Below, piece by piece: positions 1-9,727 of a DNA stretch of 64,000 bases. Origin of the DNA: Bacillus sp. (in: firmicutes) (GTDB lineage: Bacteria; Bacillota; Bacilli; Bacillales; Salisediminibacteriaceae); the NCBI GenBank assembly GCA_021208645.1, contig JAJOJL010000146.1, forward strand, positions 1 to 64,000, in the 5' to 3' direction. A model generated the notes under the pieces. That model ran no database searches and was not told the DNA's origin. It was given only the letters and a program-made list of their open reading frames with translations. The translations under genes were made by a program, and so were the position numbers. Within the stretch, counting starts at the first letter, position 1. Each line of letters opens with the position of its first letter.

Positions 1-1308
1 AGAAAGGTGTGACTTTTGGAAGATGTTTCGCCCTCGCTCCGAAAAACGCATTTCGTTTTCCGATTGTCATGGCAGACACACAGCAAGCGATCCCGTAGTC
101 ATTCCCCATATTCCGGAAGCATTATATCGTCGTTTTCATATTGAATCGAGCTTGTTTCAATGGAACTTTCGTACAATATTCTTAAAGCTCTCCGGTAACG
201 ACGGAGACCATAGAACCGTTAAGTTCGGTTCAGGAGATGGTCCTAAGTTTTGCAATGTGTGTAAGAAACGATACGAGTTTTTCGTCACTAACGATCTGCC
301 ATCTTTCCCCATTCCTGCAATGGACTCTGTTACCCATGTTGGATCACCACTAAATAGCTCGTTATAGTCCGGTGTTCTTGCGAATTTTACGAGACGGAGT
401 TTCATAACGAAGTGATCCACTAACTCCTGTGCTTCCTCTTCCGTTAAACTACCGTTTTCTATGTCTCTTTCTAAATATATATCTAAAAATGTAGACACGC
501 GCCCTAAACTCATGGCAGCACCATTCTGCTCTTTAATTGCAGCTAAATAGGCAAGATAAAGCCATTGGAAGGCTTCTATTGCATTCGTTGCTGGTTGAGA
601 GATGTCAAAGCCGTAAATAGCCCCTAGCTCTTTAAGTTCATTAAGGGAACGATATTGTTCCGAGATTTCTTCACGCAAGCGAATTTTATCTTCTGTCATG
701 GTTCCAGCTAAGCTATGGAAGTCTTTCTTTTTCTCTTCCATTAAGAAGTCCACTCCGTAAAGGGCTACTCGTCGGTAATCCCCAATAATCCGCCCACGGC
801 CATAGGCATCAGGTAAACCTGTAATGATCCCTACTTTACGTGCTAACATCATCTCAGGTGTATATGCATCGAAAACACCTTGGTTATGGGTTTTTCTGTA
901 TTTCGAAAAAATCTCTTCCACGTCTTCATCGATTTCGTAGCCGTATGATTCAAGCGCCCCTTTTCGCCATACGGATTCCTCCGAATGGTTGTTAAGGAAC
1001 GTTAATGGTTTGTCTGTTTGGACACCAACCACTTTTTCTTTATCTTTATTTAAATATCCTGCATCATGGGATGTGATTGTAGAAACGATTTTTGTATCTA
1101 AATCATAAACGCCGCCCCGTTCTCTTTCTGCTTTCGAAAGCTCCATCACTTGTCCCCACAATGATGTTGTAGCCTCCGTTGGTTCGGCGAGAAATTCTTC
1201 ATTTCCTGTGTATTCTTTGTAGTTTGCTTGGATAAAATCCCGCACATCTACTTCCTGTTGCCATTTACCACTTTTAAAGCCATTCCAACCTTTTATTTGT
1301 TGGTTCAT
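1..1308 (-). CDS. pflB: Pyruvate formate-lyase (formate acetyltransferase), 3' part damaged and cut by window edge
   Basis: This gene encodes the glycyl-radical enzyme that cleaves pyruvate with CoA to acetyl-CoA and formate in anaerobic fermentation. The first 383 residues read cleanly from ATG at 1308 and match the PFL N-terminal half (for example [30 protein letters not shown]). A ribosome binding site GAGGGGG precedes the ATG. At about 157 the frame breaks, but PFL sequence continues in shifted frames ([12 protein letters not shown], then [14 protein letters not shown], then FFGARA), so several indels lie within the first 160 bases. This looks like a poor-quality contig end. The catalytic cysteines and the radical glycine lie beyond the window. 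pflA would be expected downstream. Confidence 0.93.
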
Positions 1309-1518
1309 GATTTTTCCCCCTCAGAAATTCCATTTTATGAGTATTAGTAAAAACCTCAAGATGATTAATATTTCAGCTATGAAGGTATTTTATTAGACCA
1401 CAAATACCTTACAGACAAAGTACAACAACCATAAATTGACCATGTAACAGTTGTTAATTATATTATATAATCAACCTAAATCTGTTTCAATCGATAGAAA
1501 AATATTTATATAACAGTT

Positions 1519-1536
1519 TTGTGACGATTTTATCAA
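1519..1536. promoter_or_regulatory. Possible Rex/Fnr-like half-conserved palindrome upstream of pflB
   Basis: TTGTGACGATTTTATCAA lies about 210 bases upstream of the pflB start in an AT-rich leader. The left half matches the Rex/Fnr core TTGTGA and the right half is degenerate (TATCAA instead of TCACAA). Redox control of pfl by such regulators is known in Firmicutes; the match here is weak. Apart from this and a terminator at 1603-1626, I see nothing else in 1309-1695. Confidence 0.3.
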
Positions 1537-1602
1537 CCACAAAAGTCAGATAATTTTCAGTATTAAACAGACATAATCGCAAATTGTTTAACTACTAAGA
1601 AT

Positions 1603-1626
1603 AAAAGCCCACTTACGTGAGCTTTT
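1603..1626 (-). terminator. Intrinsic terminator of the lipoprotein gene
   Basis: AAAAGC and GCTTTT arms with an inner CAC/GTG pair and a short loop, followed on the minus strand by a T-rich tract. It lies downstream of the stop at 1696. Confidence 0.6.
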
Positions 1627-1695
1627 AGTAAGTTACTTAATTCGTTTTAAGCCATCGCTAATATGCCTCTACCCATCTCATTATATAGCTAACCT

Positions 1696-2397
1696 CTAGT
1701 TGCCATATTTCTCTTTAAAAAATTCATGCACTTCTTCTGCATCGTATGTTTTAAACAATAACTCTTTATGACTGAAAACAAGAATAGCCGGGAACTGTTC
1801 AATGTCCAGTTCTTCTTTATAATCAACTACATAATTCTCATCATACTCCACCCACGCACCGACTGGATTTTGATCCAAGTCGTCCACAATGCTGACAACC
1901 TCTTCATACAAAGGTTCCTGTAACTCGAAGGGAAGTTCTTCGCCGCGTTCATACATGACGACCACATTTAACCTATCCTCATGGTGTGACAACAGTCTCC
2001 GGTATTTTTCTTCGTAAGTCATATCCAGTAATATAATTTCTTCCGCCTCGCCCACGTAGTTTTCTTCACTAGGAGGATGGACCAATACCTTTTGTCCTTT
2101 TTGAATATCCTCTAAACTTGCTACCGTACCATCCTCATATTTAATGACGGTACGATTAGTAATTTCTGCAAAATACGAGTACCCTTCATCTGTAATGGCA
2201 AGCCCTGTTACGTCTCTCTTTACCCATTCGGAGATGTCCACTTCCAATTGTTCCTTATCAAAGTCTATTGAAAAAACCGTTCCTATCATTTCATCATCTT
2301 CATAGTGTCCGTAAGGCTTGTCTTCAGTAACTGTTCCACATGCCGTTAATAATAGTAACAACACTAGAGCACCCTTTAAATTTAATTCGTTTCTCAC
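1696..2397 (-). CDS. Putative lipoprotein with thioredoxin-like C-terminal part
   Basis: A 233-residue protein with a lipoprotein signal. A hydrophobic stretch (GALVLLLLLTAC) ends in the lipobox LTAC, so Cys20 would be lipidated and the protein held on the outer face of the membrane. Residues about 35-125 resemble small beta-rich domains of Bacillus lipoproteins (DUF3221-like; uncertain). The C-terminal part (QFPAILVFSHKELLFKTYD) has the spacing of a thioredoxin-like fold without a CxxC. It is transcribed alone and ends at the hairpin at 1603-1626. I infer no specific function. Confidence 0.75.
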   Translation of the reverse strand: MRNELNLKGALVLLLLLTACGTVTEDKPYGHYEDDEMIGTVFSIDFDKEQLEVDISEWVKRDVTGLAITDEGYSYFAEITNRTVIKYEDGTVASLEDIQKGQKVLVHPPSEENYVGEAEEIILLDMTYEEKYRRLLSHHEDRLNVVVMYERGEELPFELQEPLYEEVVSIVDDLDQNPVGAWVEYDENYVVDYKEELDIEQFPAILVFSHKELLFKTYDAEEVHEFFKEKYGN

Positions 2398-2441
2398 ACT
2401 AGCACCTCCAAGGGTTAAAATGACTTATGACAAATTCCCAA

Positions 2442-2894
2442 TTATAAATCCTGCGACAAACGAACCATATCCCTGCATTGGATCCCATTTTCGAAAATCT
2501 CTTCCTCGTAATGGCGGATAAAAAAATCCTGATCAATCCCGGTTATTCTAAAGCCACATTTTTGATAAAGGGCCAGTTGACCAATGCTTGAATTGCCAGT
2601 ACCTATTTCCATCGTTTTGTACCCTTTTCCTCTTGCCGTAGCAACGGCATGCTTGACTAAACGTTTTCCCATCCCCTTGCCATGTTGCTCTTCCGCCACG
2701 GCTATATTAACTAATTCGACTGTATCAGGCCTTGTGGGCAGTAGTACATAGACCCCCATGACCTGATTGTTCCATTCAGCAATATAACAGTCTCCTCTAT
2801 TAACATATTCCTCCACAAGCTTTTGAGACGGATCTGCCATTAATAACAGGTCCAATGGAGGCTGATCCTTTTCCGTTAATTGTCTTATTTCCAT
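2442..2894 (-). CDS. GNAT-family N-acetyltransferase
   Basis: A single-domain GNAT enzyme that would transfer an acetyl group from acetyl-CoA to an unknown amine. The acetyl-CoA binding core is clear (VNIAVAEEQHGKGMGKRL, then ALYQKCGFRITG). The frame is open up to 2930, but AGGGGAG sits eight bases before the ATG at 2894, so I choose that start and a 150-residue product. It resembles Bacillus YvbK-type proteins from memory. It lies 47 bases after the histidine kinase gene's stop and may be co-transcribed with it. Confidence 0.85.
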   Translation of the reverse strand: MEIRQLTEKDQPPLDLLLMADPSQKLVEEYVNRGDCYIAEWNNQVMGVYVLLPTRPDTVELVNIAVAEEQHGKGMGKRLVKHAVATARGKGYKTMEIGTGNSSIGQLALYQKCGFRITGIDQDFFIRHYEEEIFENGIQCRDMVRLSQDL

Positions 2895-2952
2895 TTCATG
2901 CTCTCCCCTAAACTCATAATCGTTTTGCAAATTTTTATCCCTTTTCTAACAA

Positions 2953-5900
2953 TTATTTATCCTTTCCATTTCTATAAACAGGTAATTCCACAAAAAACAC
3001 AGTTCCTTTCCCTTCTTCACTGTCGGCCCAAATAATTCCTTCATGCCGTTGGACAATTTCCTTCGTAATGGCGAGCCCCAACCCTGTTCCACCAGGTGCC
3101 TCATCATCGCTCGTTCTCCCTTTATAAAACCGTTCGAAAATAAACGGGAGATTATCCTTACTGATGCCGCGACCATTATCCCTCACTTCAAGGAGCAAAA
3201 TTCTTTCCTCTTTCAAGGTAATCCCAAAGTGGACAGTTCCCTCTTCTGCCTTTGTATGTTTAATGGCATTGGATATTAAATTGGAAAAAACCTGATCCAT
3301 CCGTTCAACATCTAAGTGGGCATAGAGCCCTTGATATGTACAAGGATCTCCTTTCACTTCTAATTCCCTTTCTCCTTGAGAAACTTCAAACATGAATTTT
3401 TCTACGACATTTAATAACCATTGATCCACGGCCACTTCTTTTAAAGTTAGTTTTCCTTTTCCTGCTTCTAAATGAGATAAGTCAGCTAAGTCATCTATCA
3501 AACGATTCAAAAGCTTAATTTTTTCATAAACCCGCTGACGGTATGGGTCTTCCTCTAATGAAATTAAGCCTTCATGAATCGCTTGCAAATAGCCGTAAAT
3601 AATCGTTACTGGTGTCCCTAGCTCGTGGGCAATGTTGGCTAGCAAATGACGTCTTGATGCAGCCATTTCCATAAGATCGTTGTTTTTCCTCTTCATTTCT
3701 TCGTTGGCTTTTGCAAGAGCCTCCGTTCTTTCCTGAACTTTTTCTTCTAAATGGAGGTTCATGGAAATGAGTTCCTGATTTAAGGTTCGCATCCGCACAA
3801 GGGTTTTTACCCTTGAGAGAAGTTCTTGTTTATCACACGGCTTCACTAAATAATCGTTAGCACCCGCTTCAAAGGAAGCTACTTTATCGTGAAGCTGATT
3901 TTTGGCAGTCAGCATTAATATTGGCAACTCCATTAAGGAGTATTTTTCCCGTAGCTTTCGGCAAACTTCGTAGCCAGACATATTAGGCATCATAATATCA
4001 AGGATTACTAAATCAATCAATTCCCGTTCCATGATTGCCAGTACTTGTTGACCGTTTAAGGCTGTGAATACTTCAAAGCCCTCAAGGCTTAATTTATTCA
4101 TTAATACTTGGAGATTTACAGGCTCATCATCGGCAATGAGAATTTTTGCTTTTTCAGTTGTTTTCGATAATGGTGGCATTGATAATTCCTCTCCTGCACC
4201 ATCATACGTATCTAGCGTTAATGCTGATTCATCTTGGTATTCAAAGTGTTCTTCCTCCTTAACAATTGGAAGGAAAACGCGAAAGGCTGTTCCTTTACCT
4301 TTTTCTGATTCCACTTCTATTTTTCCCTCATGTATATCAACTAGTTTTTTCGTAATACTTAAGCCAATTCCAGCTCCTCCTACTGTCCTAGACAAGGATC
4401 CATCTACCTGCTGAAATGGTTCGAAAATCTTCTCTTGCTCTTCTGCCGAAATTCCTTTTCCCGTATCCGTAACACTTATCATTAAGAATTCCCTAGCTAC
4501 TACAGCAGACAATTTAATTTCACCAGCTTCTGTATACTGGATGGCATTACCAATCAAATTATATAAAATTTGCTGCAAACGATTAGGATCTGCATCCACA
4601 GATGGCAAGGTGGCATCGATCGTATTAATCAGTTTTACTGGTTTTGATTTTATCAATGGCTTACAAATAGCACAGACGACTTCGGCTACCCCTTTGAGAT
4701 CAACGGCCTTTCGTGATAGCTCCAATGAATCATGTTTTAACTGGGAAAAATCTAAAATGTCATTAACTAAGTGGGTAAGCCGGTTTCCACTGCTAATAAT
4801 CATGCCCAGTTGTTTTTCCATATTAGGCGTAACCTCTCCTGCCACTCCTTCCTTCAATGATTCGGCAATGCCTACCATCCCGTATAGCGGTGTCCTTAAC
4901 TCGTGGGAGGTAATGGCAAGAAATTCATCCTTTAGCTCATCTGCTTTTTCCAAGTTTTCCATAGCTAAGGTTTGACTCTCTCTAGCAAGTTCTTCTGCCT
5001 GTTCCTTTTCTTCTTGTATGATTTTGAATTTATCGGCCAAAGCAAGGGAGAGGAGGACTACTTCAACTGCTAAAGCGGCCTGACCTGCATATTCAGTCAC
5101 CAGTGTAAAAGGCAGGATAGCTGCTCGCTCTAGAATCGTAATAAATACACCGTGTAAAAAAATGATCCAACCTACGATAAAAAACCTCGCCTGCCTTGCA
5201 CCGCGACGGAGACAAATAAACGCCGTCACTAATACCGTTGCAAAGGTAATCATGGTCGATACTAGCATTAGGTTTAAAGCAATAAAATACGAAAAAGGTA
5301 GACTTACAATAACCAAGGAATTCAATCCCATAAGTCCAAAGGCAAACTTTTTGAATCTTGGTAAATAGTCATCCACATCTAAAAATGTTCTTGTAAAAAT
5401 TAAGATAAAAATACAACCTAAACTAACCCAAACTGGTGTCGCCACTAAATTCCATTGAGGAGAATTTGGCCATAAATACTGATAACCAAGACCGTTGATA
5501 GATAGCTTACCTAATAAAACAAAGGTAATAACAATGACATAGTATAAGTAGCTTTTTAGACGAAGGCCAAAATAAAGGAATAAGTTATAAAAGATCATGA
5601 CAAGGATCATGCCGTAAAAAATTCCAAGAAGGGTGAATTCCATTTGTGTTTTTTCTATAAAAGCATTCGTTTCCCACAAGTTTATTGGTGGATGAAGATC
5701 TCCACCACCAGAAGCTAGGGCATAATAAACAATTGTCTCTCCAGGTTCAATTTGCAGATTAAAAACGAAATTCCGGTGGGTGATTTCCCTATCTCCAAAG
5801 GGGTGTTGTGCACCTGTCTCATAAAGCTTTTCGAGACTATCATCTTTCTTCTCAAACAGTTTGAGGTGGAATATTTGCGGGAAGGCAAACTCTATGAGCC

Positions 5901-6324
5901 ACTCTTTCTCCTCCGTCTGATTGTGTACCTCAAAACGAAGCCATTTATGGGATTCAAAAAAACCACCACGCTGATTTAATCGGTTTGCAGGTACAAATTT
6001 CTGTAACAGTTCATCAGAGGTTACTTCTTCTGCTTCGTACTGTCTGTCATTGTCTACAAGAATCGTCATGCCCTTGTATACATCTTTTCTATCCATTGTG
6101 TATGTTAGAGCAATTGGCTCTGGCTGAGTTGGGATTTGGGAAGCTGATTGAATTTTAGTATCTACTGATAATCGGTAAGTGGATTGTGTTGTCTTAGAGG
6201 CAGTCTGGTGTGTTTCTGAGTGGTCTTCTTTATCTGTGCCCTTTACGGATATGGGAAAGGAGAAGTGAATAAGCAATATAAGTAGGATAAATAGTATTTT
6301 TCCAAGCTTAAGATGCTTAACCAT
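2953..6324 (-). CDS. Membrane hybrid sensor histidine kinase with 7TMR-DISM input and two kinase cores
   Basis: A 1,123-residue signalling protein. It has a signal peptide or first helix (residues 9-28), an extracellular 7TMR-DISM-type domain (about 70-215), seven or eight membrane helices (about 228-430), a short coiled coil, HisKA with H474 (ITSHELRTP), a HATPase with NAIQYT and GKGISAEEQ (585-685), a receiver domain with D776 (LVILDIMMP) and K828, then a second HisKA with H900 (ANIAHELGTP) and a second HATPase (GTGLGLAITKE near 1080). The ATG follows a strong GGGGGAG site. No DNA-binding or HPt domain is present and no response regulator gene adjoins it, so the output partner is unknown. 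Confidence 0.93.
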   Translation of the reverse strand: MVKHLKLGKILFILLILLIHFSFPISVKGTDKEDHSETHQTASKTTQSTYRLSVDTKIQSASQIPTQPEPIALTYTMDRKDVYKGMTILVDNDRQYEAEEVTSDELLQKFVPANRLNQRGGFFESHKWLRFEVHNQTEEKEWLIEFAFPQIFHLKLFEKKDDSLEKLYETGAQHPFGDREITHRNFVFNLQIEPGETIVYYALASGGGDLHPPINLWETNAFIEKTQMEFTLLGIFYGMILVMIFYNLFLYFGLRLKSYLYYVIVITFVLLGKLSINGLGYQYLWPNSPQWNLVATPVWVSLGCIFILIFTRTFLDVDDYLPRFKKFAFGLMGLNSLVIVSLPFSYFIALNLMLVSTMITFATVLVTAFICLRRGARQARFFIVGWIIFLHGVFITILERAAILPFTLVTEYAGQAALAVEVVLLSLALADKFKIIQEEKEQAEELARESQTLAMENLEKADELKDEFLAITSHELRTPLYGMVGIAESLKEGVAGEVTPNMEKQLGMIISSGNRLTHLVNDILDFSQLKHDSLELSRKAVDLKGVAEVVCAICKPLIKSKPVKLINTIDATLPSVDADPNRLQQILYNLIGNAIQYTEAGEIKLSAVVAREFLMISVTDTGKGISAEEQEKIFEPFQQVDGSLSRTVGGAGIGLSITKKLVDIHEGKIEVESEKGKGTAFRVFLPIVKEEEHFEYQDESALTLDTYDGAGEELSMPPLSKTTEKAKILIADDEPVNLQVLMNKLSLEGFEVFTALNGQQVLAIMERELIDLVILDIMMPNMSGYEVCRKLREKYSLMELPILMLTAKNQLHDKVASFEAGANDYLVKPCDKQELLSRVKTLVRMRTLNQELISMNLHLEEKVQERTEALAKANEEMKRKNNDLMEMAASRRHLLANIAHELGTPVTIIYGYLQAIHEGLISLEEDPYRQRVYEKIKLLNRLIDDLADLSHLEAGKGKLTLKEVAVDQWLLNVVEKFMFEVSQGERELEVKGDPCTYQGLYAHLDVERMDQVFSNLISNAIKHTKAEEGTVHFGITLKEERILLLEVRDNGRGISKDNLPFIFERFYKGRTSDDEAPGGTGLGLAITKEIVQRHEGIIWADSEEGKGTVFFVELPVYRNGKDK

Positions 6325-6566
6325 ACAATCTCCCCCTTTCGGACACGCGTCAAAATTATTGGAATAATAAATCTATATTGCTAATTTTAGCATATTTAAC
6401 CAATTATTTTTTGGGAAATTCAAGTGATTTCAGATGCTTTTTGGAAGATGGAACCATTATTCGTAACTTTCAAGGCAATTAGTATACTTGGAAAAGGGAT
6501 TGGAAGTAAAAAAAGTTTACAACCATTCTCTTTATCACCTATTTATACTGTTAAGTTGCTCGCAGT

Positions 6567-6602
6567 GGACACAATTTTTTTCGAAGAGAATCGATTGTGT
6601 CC
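6567..6602. repeat. Inverted repeat, possible terminator of gluP
   Basis: GGACACAAT and ATTGTGTCC are perfect 9-base arms around an 18-base loop. It is downstream of the gluP stop, but no T tract follows on the minus strand, so its role as a terminator is doubtful. The rest of 6325-6619 shows no convincing gene. Confidence 0.45.
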
Positions 6603-6619
6603 CCCTTCAAATAATTGTA

Positions 6620-7778
6620 TTAAGAGCCAGTTAATGATTTTTCCCACTTAACACGAATTTCTTCAAAATCACTAGCTGTAACTTCCCGTTCTCCTTCATC
6701 TGGAATTTGTGTTAAATAGGCGGCCAGTAAACCTCCTACCAGTCCTCCAAGATGGGCGCCCATATCAATGAAAGGAAGGGAGAAGCCGATTGCCACGTTA
6801 ACACCAAGGAGCGCGAGAAACCGGTAGCCGAAACAATAAAGGAACATCTCCCTATCTACAAATAGGAGATAGAGAATCGCACCGAAACAGCCAAAGATTG
6901 CTCCCGATGCCCCCAGCGGCTAAATCTGCTGTAAAAATAAAGCTGGCTAGCGAGCCAATTAAGCCTGAAAAAAGAAAAATAACTAGGAATCGAGCAGAGC
7001 CAAACACCCTTTCCACAATCCCTCCTAGGAAAAACAAGGCAACTCCGTTCAAAACGAGATGGATGATGCCAATATGAAGAAACATGGAAGTGAGAAGTCG
7101 CCACCATTCTCCTCCCATAATCAAAGCATTGTCCTTCGCACCAAAGGCAATAAGTGTTCGAGCCTCCGTGCTGCTTCCAGACAACTCCATGGTAAGAAAC
7201 ACAACAGTTAGAAAGCTGATGATTATTGTCGTTAAATATGGATTTCCAAAGGAGAAGATTATATCCCTTCGCTCCTCTAGCTTCTTTTGCCTCGACCACT
7301 CATTCATGACCGCCTGTTGGTGTACCTGTTCTTCTTTTATGGTCGGCTGGGAAAAACAAGTTGGTGAAGTTTTTAGTTTAAGATGCTTCCGTAACGTTAC
7401 TGAAGCAGCAGAATAATTTTCTTTATCCATAAAGAAAGGCTTAACTTTGGTGGGAGAATCAGGTTCCTTTAGGAGTTTCTCTCCCTCAATTTTGACAGTA
7501 TTAGCTTGGCTCGTTACATAAATGGTATGGCAGACGACTGACTTCAACCCCAAATCCTGCCGGAGTATCTCCAGCTTTTTCTTGGTTTCTTTAATATCTT
7601 TCTGTATTAATGGGATGGAGGCATCCTCCTCTACCAATCGATAGACTGCCCTTTGCCGTCCTTCTTCTTGAAGCCAAACTTCATTATTGGATTTAATTTT
7701 AATAATTTGTAGTTTTTTTCCTTTAATAAATGTACGTACAAGCTGCCAAAATGGAAATGGCTGCGCCTCTATTTCCAT
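6620..7778 (-). CDS. gluP: Rhomboid intramembrane serine protease GluP (frameshifted in this sequence)
   Basis: A YqgP/GluP-type rhomboid with an N-terminal soluble part (about 1-180), then the membrane protease core. Motifs include EWWRLLTSMFLHIG, HLVLNG and, late, GAHLGGLVGG with the catalytic-type histidine. The frame breaks at a run of five C on the plus strand (6910-6914). Removing one base restores AAGASGAIFGCFG, which carries the active-site serine (GxSG), and fuses the two pieces (6852-7778 and 6620-6847) into 385 residues. The break therefore falls inside the active-site motif and is most simply a homopolymer error. It is transcribed alone. Confidence 0.88.
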
Positions 7779-7910
7779 GCCTTTTCATCCCTTTCCTTTT
7801 GAATGTAAGCATGCTTGAAGTCATAATGACGAATTATGTACAACCTTTAGAATATAAACACTATTTTAACAGTATTAATACTTAATATAGTGAGATGAGT
7901 GTAAAAATTC

Positions 7911-7926
7911 AGTGACTTAGATCACA
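7911..7926. promoter_or_regulatory. CRP/FNR-family-like palindrome
   Basis: AGTGACTTAGATCACA matches TGTGA-N6-TCACA in nine of ten fixed positions. It lies 133 bases upstream of gluP. No anaerobic gene adjoins it and no gene is evident on either strand between 7779 and 8067. Confidence 0.35.
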
Positions 7927-8067
7927 CACAGCGATGTTTTTGGGGACTTTTTTCAGGTAAGATGGATCCAATTGGCTTTTTTTCGTTCTTGTCTGTCTCA
8001 GGAAAGGAAGGGAACATGAAGGTTTTTTTAGGAATTCTCTCGGAGGAGTTACAACTATAATGAAAAA

Positions 8068-8097
8068 GCCTAACAGGAGTGGGGTCTCCTATTAGGC
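8068..8097 (-). terminator. Intrinsic terminator of the pirin gene
   Basis: A 12-base stem with one mismatch (GCCTAA.AGGAG against CTCCT.TTAGGC) followed on the minus strand by TTTTTC, six bases after the pirin stop. Confidence 0.85.
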
Positions 8098-8102
8098 AAA
8101 AG

Positions 8103-8981
8103 CTATTTAGCTGGTGGGCCAAACACACCTGCATGGTAATCCCGGTACGCTTCGTTAATCTCTTCCTTCGTGTTCATTACGAAAGGACCATGTTGAACAA
8201 TCTCCTCCCGAATCGGGACACCTGAATAAACGAGGAGCTTCGTCCGTCGATGCTTTCCCCTTAGGACAAGTCGACTCTGTTTCGATTCCTCCCCCTTTTC
8301 ATGAAAGGTTAGCGTCGAAACATGGTGTTTTGTTAAATCCACTTTGGTTGCCCCAACCTCCACATTGCCACCTAATACGTACAAGAAAGCGTTGTGATTT
8401 TCCGGTAGCTCAAGGATATATTCTACTCCCACCCCTAAACAAATTTCTGTCAACGTAATAGGCACAAGGGATTGAAGGGGCCCAGTTACACCAGCAACCT
8501 CACCAGAAAAAACCTTGATACTCCCTCCAGGGAACGGAACGACTGGTGTATTCTCGCTGTAGACGTTTTGATAGCTTGTTTCCGTAATTTTCAATTTCTT
8601 CGGGAGGTTCAGCCAAAGCTGTAACGTGTGGGCAATATCATCCTCTACCCCTTCCTCCCCGTGACGCGCCGCCCAGCCTGCATTCATATATTGCACATCA
8701 CCAGGCTCAAGAATATCCCTATTTCCCCCATTATCGATATGCTCCAATCTGCCATCTACTACATATGTAATAGTCTGAAACCCCCGGTGCGGGTGATCAG
8801 CGAATGCCCCTCGCTTGAACCAGTCTTCCGCCATCAAGATGAACGGGTCGAAGTCCTCATAACTTCCAGGCGGGAGAATCCATCCCTTCTGTATAAATGG
8901 GAAGGTCCCTTCTTCATACGTTACTTTCCAATGATCTTTCACTTCCCTTTGAAAAACTTTATTATTATTTCCGTTAGTCAT
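8103..8981 (-). CDS. Pirin-family cupin protein
   Basis: A 292-residue bicupin of the pirin family. The N-terminal cupin keeps the metal site of the family: HPHRGFQTITYVVDG, EHIDNGG and the following RHGEE segment. The C-terminal cupin (VPITLTEICLGVGVEYILELP onward) has no obvious metal ligands, as is usual. Members are cytoplasmic iron-binding proteins, some with quercetinase activity; the substrate here is unknown. The gene stands alone with its own terminator. Confidence 0.9.
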   Translation of the reverse strand: MTNGNNNKVFQREVKDHWKVTYEEGTFPFIQKGWILPPGSYEDFDPFILMAEDWFKRGAFADHPHRGFQTITYVVDGRLEHIDNGGNRDILEPGDVQYMNAGWAARHGEEGVEDDIAHTLQLWLNLPKKLKITETSYQNVYSENTPVVPFPGGSIKVFSGEVAGVTGPLQSLVPITLTEICLGVGVEYILELPENHNAFLYVLGGNVEVGATKVDLTKHHVSTLTFHEKGEESKQSRLVLRGKHRRTKLLVYSGVPIREEIVQHGPFVMNTKEEINEAYRDYHAGVFGPPAK

Positions 8982-9094
8982 AGGTCACCTCGTTAAACTG
9001 CTATGTGAATTTTTTCTATAGCGTATGTAGTATCATTCATCCTTATTAGTATATAAGATACAAGTGTCCTATGAAAAATCAGATGCTTATGATT

Positions 9095-9598
9095 TCAAGA
9101 TGCCCCTGCAATCTCACTTCTTCTTTCTAACAAAATAGTATCACGCCAAACACCATCCATTTTTCCAATTCGTTCCCTTCGGCCAACTTCCCGAAACCCA
9201 TGCTTCAAATGTAGGTTAAGGCTTGCTTCATTTTCAGGAAATATACCAGCTTGCAACGTCCAATATCCATGGGCTTCACTTACAATGATTAAGGAAGCTA
9301 GCAAAATGCCGCCAATTTCATCCCCCACACAGCTTTGGCGAACGTAAACACTTGTCTCTGCCACCCCACCATACACACAGCGACTAGACACGGGACTTAA
9401 GGCTGCCCACCCAACTATTTCACCTTTAGCTCTTGCAACAAGCCGACATTCTGACGTATAACTTTGATCCCATTTTTCCCAGGAAGGGGTTTCCTTTTCG
9501 AAAGTAGCTTGACCAGTAGCAACCCCTCCCCTGTAGATTTCCCTCACCTGTCCCCAATCTTCTCGATGCATCTTGTCAATAACAATGTCCCTCTTCAT
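9095..9598 (-). CDS. Phosphinothricin-type GNAT N-acetyltransferase
   Basis: A 167-residue GNAT protein of the Pat/Bar-like group. The ordered motifs are REIYRGGVATGQATFE near the N-terminus, GWAALSPVSSR, an AETSVYV strand, GGILLASLI (acetyl-CoA loop) and QAGIFPENEASLNLHLKHGF. Family members acetylate amines such as phosphinothricin or methionine sulfoximine; the true substrate cannot be read from sequence. It is transcribed away from the small membrane protein at 9728. Confidence 0.88.
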   Translation of the reverse strand: MKRDIVIDKMHREDWGQVREIYRGGVATGQATFEKETPSWEKWDQSYTSECRLVARAKGEIVGWAALSPVSSRCVYGGVAETSVYVRQSCVGDEIGGILLASLIIVSEAHGYWTLQAGIFPENEASLNLHLKHGFREVGRRERIGKMDGVWRDTILLERRSEIAGAS

Positions 9599-9727
9599 TT
9601 AGTAACCACCTACTTTAATAGTATAGATTTCTACAAAGTTAATCCGAAGGATAAGACGTTAATACTAGAAAAAAGTTTCAAACTATATTTTACTAAAGTG
9701 TAATAGGTAAAAGGAGACTAGCTATAC

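Noticed and set aside
23..367. Plus-strand open frame opposite pflB
   Set aside because: It is the antisense of PFL coding sequence, which continues in shifted minus-strand frames here.
6424..6651. 75-residue plus-strand open frame between the kinase and gluP
   Set aside because: No RBS and no family features. It runs through the inverted repeat and into the gluP 3' end.
7922..8134. 70-residue minus-strand open frame
   Set aside because: It overlaps the pirin 3' end and its terminator, and has no family features.
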